DNA of 8,810 nucleotides from Eggerthellaceae bacterium UBA5906. GTDB lineage: Bacteria; Actinomycetota; Coriobacteriia; Coriobacteriales; Eggerthellaceae. Location of the stretch: positions 36,048-44,857 of the forward strand of contig DJEE01000127.1 in assembly GCA_002431805.1 (NCBI GenBank), given 5' to 3'. The notes beneath the pieces are model-generated. The model saw only the letters and a list, made by a program, of their open reading frames with translations, did no database searches and was not told where the DNA came from. The position numbers and the translations under genes were made by a program. This document shows, in pieces, positions 5,720-8,810 of the stretch (within the stretch, counting starts at the first letter, position 1; each line of letters starts with the position of its first letter).

Positions 5720-6959
5720 CCGCCGCAACCCCGCGCCCGGTAACGCTTCAAACCGCAACGCTGGGCCCCTTGTTACCGCAGGTCAAAAGCTTACCGAAGG
5801 TGCCCGAGCAGCGCGTGTTGCCATAAGCGAGCAGAAGGGTTCCTTTACGTTGCGCCCCGCACGCAAGAAGCAAAAGCGTGACCGCCACGCTCGCACACGT
5901 GTTGCCTTCTTCCGCTACGGCTACTACGACATCGCTTTCAAGTTTTTCGTGGAGCACGTGCTTGACGCAGATTTTGTTGCCCTTCCGCCCGCAACAAAAC
6001 GCACGGTCGAGCTGGGAAGCAAGTACTCTAGCGACTTTGTATGCGCCCCGTTCAAGCATATTCTTGGCGACTATATCGAGGCGCTTGAACTCGGAGCCGA
6101 CGTGCTCGTTCAGTTTGCCGGCCCATGCCGATTGGGCTACTACGGCGAATTGCAAGAATCCATCCTGCGCGACCTAGGCTACGAATTCGACATGCTGAAT
6201 TTTGCCACCGTCACCGGTAAACCCGCCAAGGAATACGTTGAAATTTGCAAGCGAAAAATCAACCCCAACGTAAGCATCCCGCACGGGGTGGTAAATATGC
6301 TTGCCACGTTCAAGCTTATCGAATGTCTTGACGAAGCAAACGACTTCTTCCTGGCAAATGCCGCGTTCGAGAACAACCCGGGCGACTTCGAACGGGCTCG
6401 TCAGGCATACTATGCGGATATGCGAAACGTTACGTGCGATAAAGATATTGCCGCGGTCCAAAAGGCAGGGCTCGACCGCTACCGAGCCATCCCCATAACA
6501 AAGCCAGCCAACCCTGTGCGCGTCGGCTTGGCGGGCGAATACTTTACCGCCGTTGACGAAGCAAGCAACTTAGGCGTCGAGAAGAAGCTGCTTGCCATGG
6601 GCGTTGAGGTGCACCGCATGCTCAACATGACAAACCGCAATTTGCGCTACAACGAAAAAAACCTGCGTGCAAGCGCCGCCGATTACATCACGTATGACAT
6701 GGGACCCACTTCAAGTCTGACTATCGCCGCCACCTTGAAATACGCGCAAGAAGGGTTCGACGGTGTAATCCATATGAAGTCTTCCGGCTGTACGCCCGAA
6801 ATCGATTGCATGCCCGTGTTGCAGCACATAAGCCGCAACACGCATCTGCCAATCTTATACCTCAGTTACGATTCGCAAACCAGCGATACCGGCCTTGATA
6901 CGCGCCTTGAGGCGTTCTATGACATGCTCGCCATGAAAAAGGAGAAGAACAACCGATGA
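5703..6959 (+). CDS. COG3581-type 2-hydroxyacyl-CoA dehydratase-like protein
   Basis: A 418-residue protein resembling the COG3581 family, which accompanies COG3580 and activase proteins or is fused to them. After a basic, Asn/Arg/Lys-rich N-terminal stretch (about 1-64) the conserved part starts at RVAFFRYGYYDIAFKFF. Key blocks are VCAPFKHILGD (113-123, Cys114), QFAGPCRLGYYGELQ (137-151, Cys142), VGLAGEYFTAVDEASNLGVE (274-293), the SSGCTPEIDCMP region (360-371, Cys363 and Cys369) and GLDTRLEAFYDML (397-409). This last block parallels the closing motif of the preceding gene, suggesting the two are distant relatives forming a pair. The start was set at 5703, inside the upstream gene, with AAGAGG at 5686-5691; the frame to 5613 lies wholly within the neighbour. 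The stop overlaps the activase start as ATGA, implying translational coupling. It probably binds an iron-sulfur cluster; the substrate is unknown. Confidence 0.85.
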   Translation: MQQPNNRRNPAPGNASNRNAGPLVTAGQKLTEGARAARVAISEQKGSFTLRPARKKQKRDRHARTRVAFFRYGYYDIAFKFFVEHVLDADFVALPPATKRTVELGSKYSSDFVCAPFKHILGDYIEALELGADVLVQFAGPCRLGYYGELQESILRDLGYEFDMLNFATVTGKPAKEYVEICKRKINPNVSIPHGVVNMLATFKLIECLDEANDFFLANAAFENNPGDFERARQAYYADMRNVTCDKDIAAVQKAGLDRYRAIPITKPANPVRVGLAGEYFTAVDEASNLGVEKKLLAMGVEVHRMLNMTNRNLRYNEKNLRASAADYITYDMGPTSSLTIAATLKYAQEGFDGVIHMKSSGCTPEIDCMPVLQHISRNTHLPILYLSYDSQTSDTGLDTRLEAFYDMLAMKKEKNNR

Positions 6960-7999
6960 CCAGCCAACAAACCCCACACTCCAACTCCGCCCGTAAAGAG
7001 GCGTTTCTTGGCATCGATATCGGTTCCATTTCAACCAAGGGCGTCATCATTAACGCCAAGCGGCAGATTATCGCACGCTCGTACCAATGGACCGAAGGCA
7101 ATCCCACCGATGCCGCACGACGTGTCATCGCAGAGCTGGGGAGTCAAATCGACCATAACACCATTGCCGTAAAAGCCGTTGGCACAACCGGTAGCGCACG
7201 CCGTCTTGTTGGCGCTATGTGCGGAGCTTCGGTGATCAAGAACGAAATCACCGCACACGCCGTAGGAACAACCTACCTGCACCCAGACGTGCGTACCATT
7301 TTGGAAATTGGCGGCCAGGACAGCAAAATCATCTGCGTTGACGGCGGCATCGCCATCGATTACGCCATGAACACGCTTTGCGCGGCAGGAACGGGGGCCT
7401 TCCTTTCCAGCCAGGCGCATCGCTTAGGCGTAGAAGTTGAACAGTTCGGCGAAATTGCCCTAACGTCGAAGAAACCTGCAAATATTGCAGCGCGCTGCAC
7501 CGTATTTGCCGAAAGCGACCTTGTGCACAAAATCCAGGTAGGGTATGCGCGGGAAGACATTATTGCCGGCCTTTGCAAATCGGTAGCCGTCAACTACCTG
7601 AACAATGTGGGCAAAGGGAAAAACATCATTGCACCCGTCGTGTTCCAAGGAGGGGTTTCCAAAAACATCGGCGTTGTAAAAGCGTTCGAAGACGAACTGG
7701 ACATGCCCGTTATCGTTGATCCAGACGGCCACCTTATGGGCGCGTTCGGAGCCGCCCTCCTAGCGGCCGAAGAACCCGCATCAACCCGAAAACCTGCTGA
7801 AGGCGAAGCGACAAACGGCGCAATGGCCAGCGGCGAGTTCAACTTCGAAGCACTGCAAGAATTCGAATTTGAAACACGCGAAGTAGAATGCCATAAATGC
7901 GCAAACCGCTGCGAAATCATCTGCGTCTATCGTGACAGCAAGCTTATCGACAGCTGGGGCAATCGCTGCGAAAAAGGCGAAATGAAACCAAAAGCCTAG
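6956..7999 (+). CDS. BadF/BadG/BcrA/BcrD-type ATPase (acyl-CoA dehydratase activase)
   Basis: A 347-residue ASKHA-fold ATPase of the HgdC/COG1924 family, which uses ATP to push low-potential electrons from its [4Fe-4S] cluster into a partner. It shows the phosphate-binding loop FLGIDIGSISTKGV (17-30), GTTGSARRL (76-84), EIGGQDSK (117-124), and the two bridging cysteines in NTLCAAGTGAFL (Cys142) and ARCTVFAESD (Cys181). These are 39 residues apart, as Cys127 and Cys166 are in Acidaminococcus HgdC. QGGVSKNIGV (231-240) and the DPDGHLMGAFGAA loop (255-267) complete the core. After a low-complexity linker (273-293) comes an extra cysteine module, CHKCANRCEIIC (Cys312/315/319/323), with GNRCEKGE (Cys338). 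The start overlaps the upstream stop as ATGA, with AAGGAG at 6939-6944, 11 bases upstream. It is the last gene of the operon, and a bidirectional hairpin follows. Confidence 0.93.
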   Translation: MTSQQTPHSNSARKEAFLGIDIGSISTKGVIINAKRQIIARSYQWTEGNPTDAARRVIAELGSQIDHNTIAVKAVGTTGSARRLVGAMCGASVIKNEITAHAVGTTYLHPDVRTILEIGGQDSKIICVDGGIAIDYAMNTLCAAGTGAFLSSQAHRLGVEVEQFGEIALTSKKPANIAARCTVFAESDLVHKIQVGYAREDIIAGLCKSVAVNYLNNVGKGKNIIAPVVFQGGVSKNIGVVKAFEDELDMPVIVDPDGHLMGAFGAALLAAEEPASTRKPAEGEATNGAMASGEFNFEALQEFEFETREVECHKCANRCEIICVYRDSKLIDSWGNRCEKGEMKPKA

Positions 8000-8049
8000 C
8001 AAGAAACAGCTCAAACGAAGAACGAGGCACGCATAACCAAACGCACACT

Positions 8050-8089
8050 AAGGCCCGTACAGTTCACTGCAAACTGTACGGGCCTTTAC
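8050..8089 (+). terminator. Bidirectional terminator, 15-bp perfect stem
   Basis: AAGGCCCGTACAGTT (8050-8064), a 7-base loop (8065-8071) and its exact complement at 8072-8086 are followed by TACGTT. It lies between the converging activase and universal stress protein genes, 50 bases after the first and 28 after the second. The T-tail is short on both strands, with part of it inside the stem, but the position and the perfect GC-rich stem argue that it serves both transcripts. Confidence 0.85.
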
Positions 8090-8114
8090 GTTGCATTAAG
8101 CGGCAGAGCGCATG

Positions 8115-8546
8115 CTACTTAACAACCAAAACAGGGATTTTAGAACCTGCTAGCACCTTATGGCTTACGCTGCCAGTGTATTCTTTAAGACCGGAAAGCC
8201 CACGATTGCCAATCACGATCATGTCGTATCCGCGCTGTTCAGCAAGCCGAAGAATCTCGCTTGCGGGATTCGTGCCCGTCAACAGCAACGAATCGGTACG
8301 TTCTGCTACACCTTCACCCATGTCATTGACTGCAGCAGCAAGCAAATCTTCGCCATCGGAAATCATCATGTCCAAAATGTTCTGAAAACTTGCCATCTGA
8401 TCAGAATTCAGCAACGGAATAGGAACAACGTAAACTAAATCAATATGCGCATTTGGATTAACGGAAGCAAGGTCGGACGCAACACGCAAAGCGCGCTTCG
8501 ATCCTTCAGATTCATCAAATGCAACAAGCAGCTTATCAACAGCCAT
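8115..8546 (-). CDS. Universal stress protein, UspA family
   Basis: A single-domain 143-residue cytoplasmic UspA-fold protein, probably a nucleotide-binding dimer induced by stress or growth arrest. The first strand, DKLLVAFDESEGSKRAL, holds the usual Asp11. The C-terminal block IVIGNRGLSGL...GSVSHKVL (110-132) is the ATP-binding loop, and IPVLVVK is the final strand. In the loop, Gly113-x2-Gly116 is followed by only 8 residues before Gly125-Ser126, where the classic ATP-binding pattern has 9, so nucleotide binding is likely but not certain. The start at 8546 is supported by AAGGAGG at 8553-8559, 6 bases upstream. Base composition is noticeably less GC-rich than in the operon it converges on. 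It is transcribed alone from its own promoter. Confidence 0.95.
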   Translation of the reverse strand: MAVDKLLVAFDESEGSKRALRVASDLASVNPNAHIDLVYVVPIPLLNSDQMASFQNILDMMISDGEDLLAAAVNDMGEGVAERTDSLLLTGTNPASEILRLAEQRGYDMIVIGNRGLSGLKEYTGSVSHKVLAGSKIPVLVVK

Positions 8547-8626
8547 AATAGGCCTCCTTCCCAGCGACAGCCAGAACGCCAGCTCTCGCCAAAACCATCA
8601 AAGCCTGCATTTCAAAATCTATTGAG

Positions 8627-8632
8627 ATTATA
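8627..8632 (-). promoter_or_regulatory. -10 element (TATAAT) of the universal stress protein gene
   Basis: A perfect TATAAT on the - strand (GCGGTATAATCTC) predicts a start near 8620 and a leader of about 74 bases. No TTGACA-like -35 is present at the right spacing. The -35 position is instead occupied by a direct repeat, which suggests dependence on an activator. Confidence 0.6.
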
Positions 8633-8644
8633 CCGCTATCAAAT

Positions 8645-8663
8645 ACACATTTCGCACACATTT
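8645..8663 (-). promoter_or_regulatory. Tandem AAATGTGT direct repeat at the -35 position
   Basis: On the - strand AAATGTGT-GCG-AAATGTGT gives two identical 8-base units at 11-bp period, that is, one helical turn (8645-8652 and 8656-8663). The promoter-proximal unit covers the expected -35 hexamer (about 8650-8655). Tandem same-face repeats with an 11-bp period are typical of OmpR/PhoB-family response-regulator sites. The regulator itself is not identified. Confidence 0.45.
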
Positions 8664-8695
8664 TAAAACAGTCAGTGTAGAGCATTCAATAAATC

Positions 8696-8715
8696 CTTTG
8701 GTTACAAAACCAAAG
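8696..8715 (-). terminator. Possible weak terminator of the gene at the right edge
   Basis: CTTTGGTT-ACAA-AACCAAAG is a perfect 8-bp stem with a 4-base loop. On the - strand it is followed by GATTTATTG, a poor T-tract. It lies about 44 bases past the stop of the putative gene entering from the right, so it could end that transcript. Confidence 0.35.
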
Positions 8716-8758
8716 CAATCGACGCCACCCACCCCAATAAAAGTCAAAGCACGAAGAA

Positions 8759-8810
8759 TCATCTTACGGATGAAGGCCCCGCAGCGGCAGCGGCCGGCCC
8801 GTCGGCTGCC
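8759..8810 (-). CDS. Possible C-terminus of an unidentified gene (partial)
   Basis: On the - strand a frame entering from the right edge encodes 16 residues rich in Ala and Gly (AADGPAAAAAGPSSVR) and stops at a TGA at 8759-8761. The segment is very GC-rich up to about the stop and clearly AT-richer beyond it, as expected at a gene end. The family cannot be recognised from so short a tail. The alternative, a + strand gene starting at ATG 8770, lacks a ribosome binding site. Confidence 0.35.
   Translation of the reverse strand, partial: AADGPAAAAAGPSSVR

Noticed and set aside
8770..8810. Start of a + strand gene at the right edge (MKAPQRQRPARRL...)
   Set aside because: No Shine-Dalgarno sequence precedes it. 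The - strand reading as an Ala-rich protein tail fits the composition step better.
1..8810. CRISPR arrays, insertion-sequence ends, tRNA or rRNA genes
   Set aside because: No regularly spaced repeats, transposase motifs, cloverleaf sequences or conserved rRNA segments were found by eye.

Overview
The window looks like chromosomal DNA from a gut-type anaerobic actinobacterium of the class Coriobacteriia (Eggerthellaceae-like). This is an inference from several features: moderately high GC with strong AGGAG ribosome binding sites, many iron-sulfur and ATP-dependent radical-type redox proteins, and an aldo/keto reductase carrying a ferredoxin tail. No rRNA or tRNA gene, insertion sequence, phage gene or CRISPR array was seen.

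Layout, left to right. (1) At 1-290 is the 3' end of a GatB/YqeY-domain protein on the + strand, closed by a perfect 17-bp terminator hairpin. (2) At 406-3589 three genes are read leftwards: mazG (NTP pyrophosphohydrolase), a stand-alone RelA/SpoT-type (p)ppGpp synthetase, and an aldo/keto reductase with a double [4Fe-4S] tail. They are not a tight operon. A 234-bp structured leader separates mazG from the synthetase. A strong terminator, followed by a promoter of MerR-regulated architecture, separates the synthetase from the reductase. (3) At 3590-3709 is a compact divergent promoter region. (4) At 3710-4561 is a SpoU/TrmH-family RNA 2'-O-methyltransferase on the + strand. (5) At 4727-7999 is a tightly overlapping three-gene + strand operon related to the 2-hydroxyacyl-CoA dehydratase / benzoyl-CoA reductase superfamily: a DUF2229/COG3580-type protein, a COG3581-type protein and a BadF/HgdC-type ASKHA ATPase (activase). 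It ends at a perfect 15-bp hairpin shared with the converging gene. (6) At 8115-8546 on the - strand is a UspA-family universal stress protein with a TATAAT promoter and an 11-bp-period direct repeat at its -35 position. (7) At the right edge is the probable Ala-rich C-terminus of another leftward gene.

How the genes work together. The most interesting unit is the 4727-7999 operon. The activase has the two cysteines, 39 residues apart, that in HgdC bridge a [4Fe-4S] cluster across the dimer. It should therefore be an ATP-driven electron injector, and its two neighbours, rich in conserved cysteines, are the likely electron acceptors. COG3580/COG3581 proteins are often fused to activase domains in one large polypeptide, but their substrate is not known to me. 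Here they are three separate genes. The second theme is stress and nucleotide control: mazG beside a small alarmone synthetase recalls the relA-mazEF-mazG neighbourhood of E. coli, and a universal stress protein lies at the far end.

Starts were set from Shine-Dalgarno sequences. In six genes this shortens the longest open frame; only the activase and the universal stress protein keep it. All promoter and operator calls are pattern-based.
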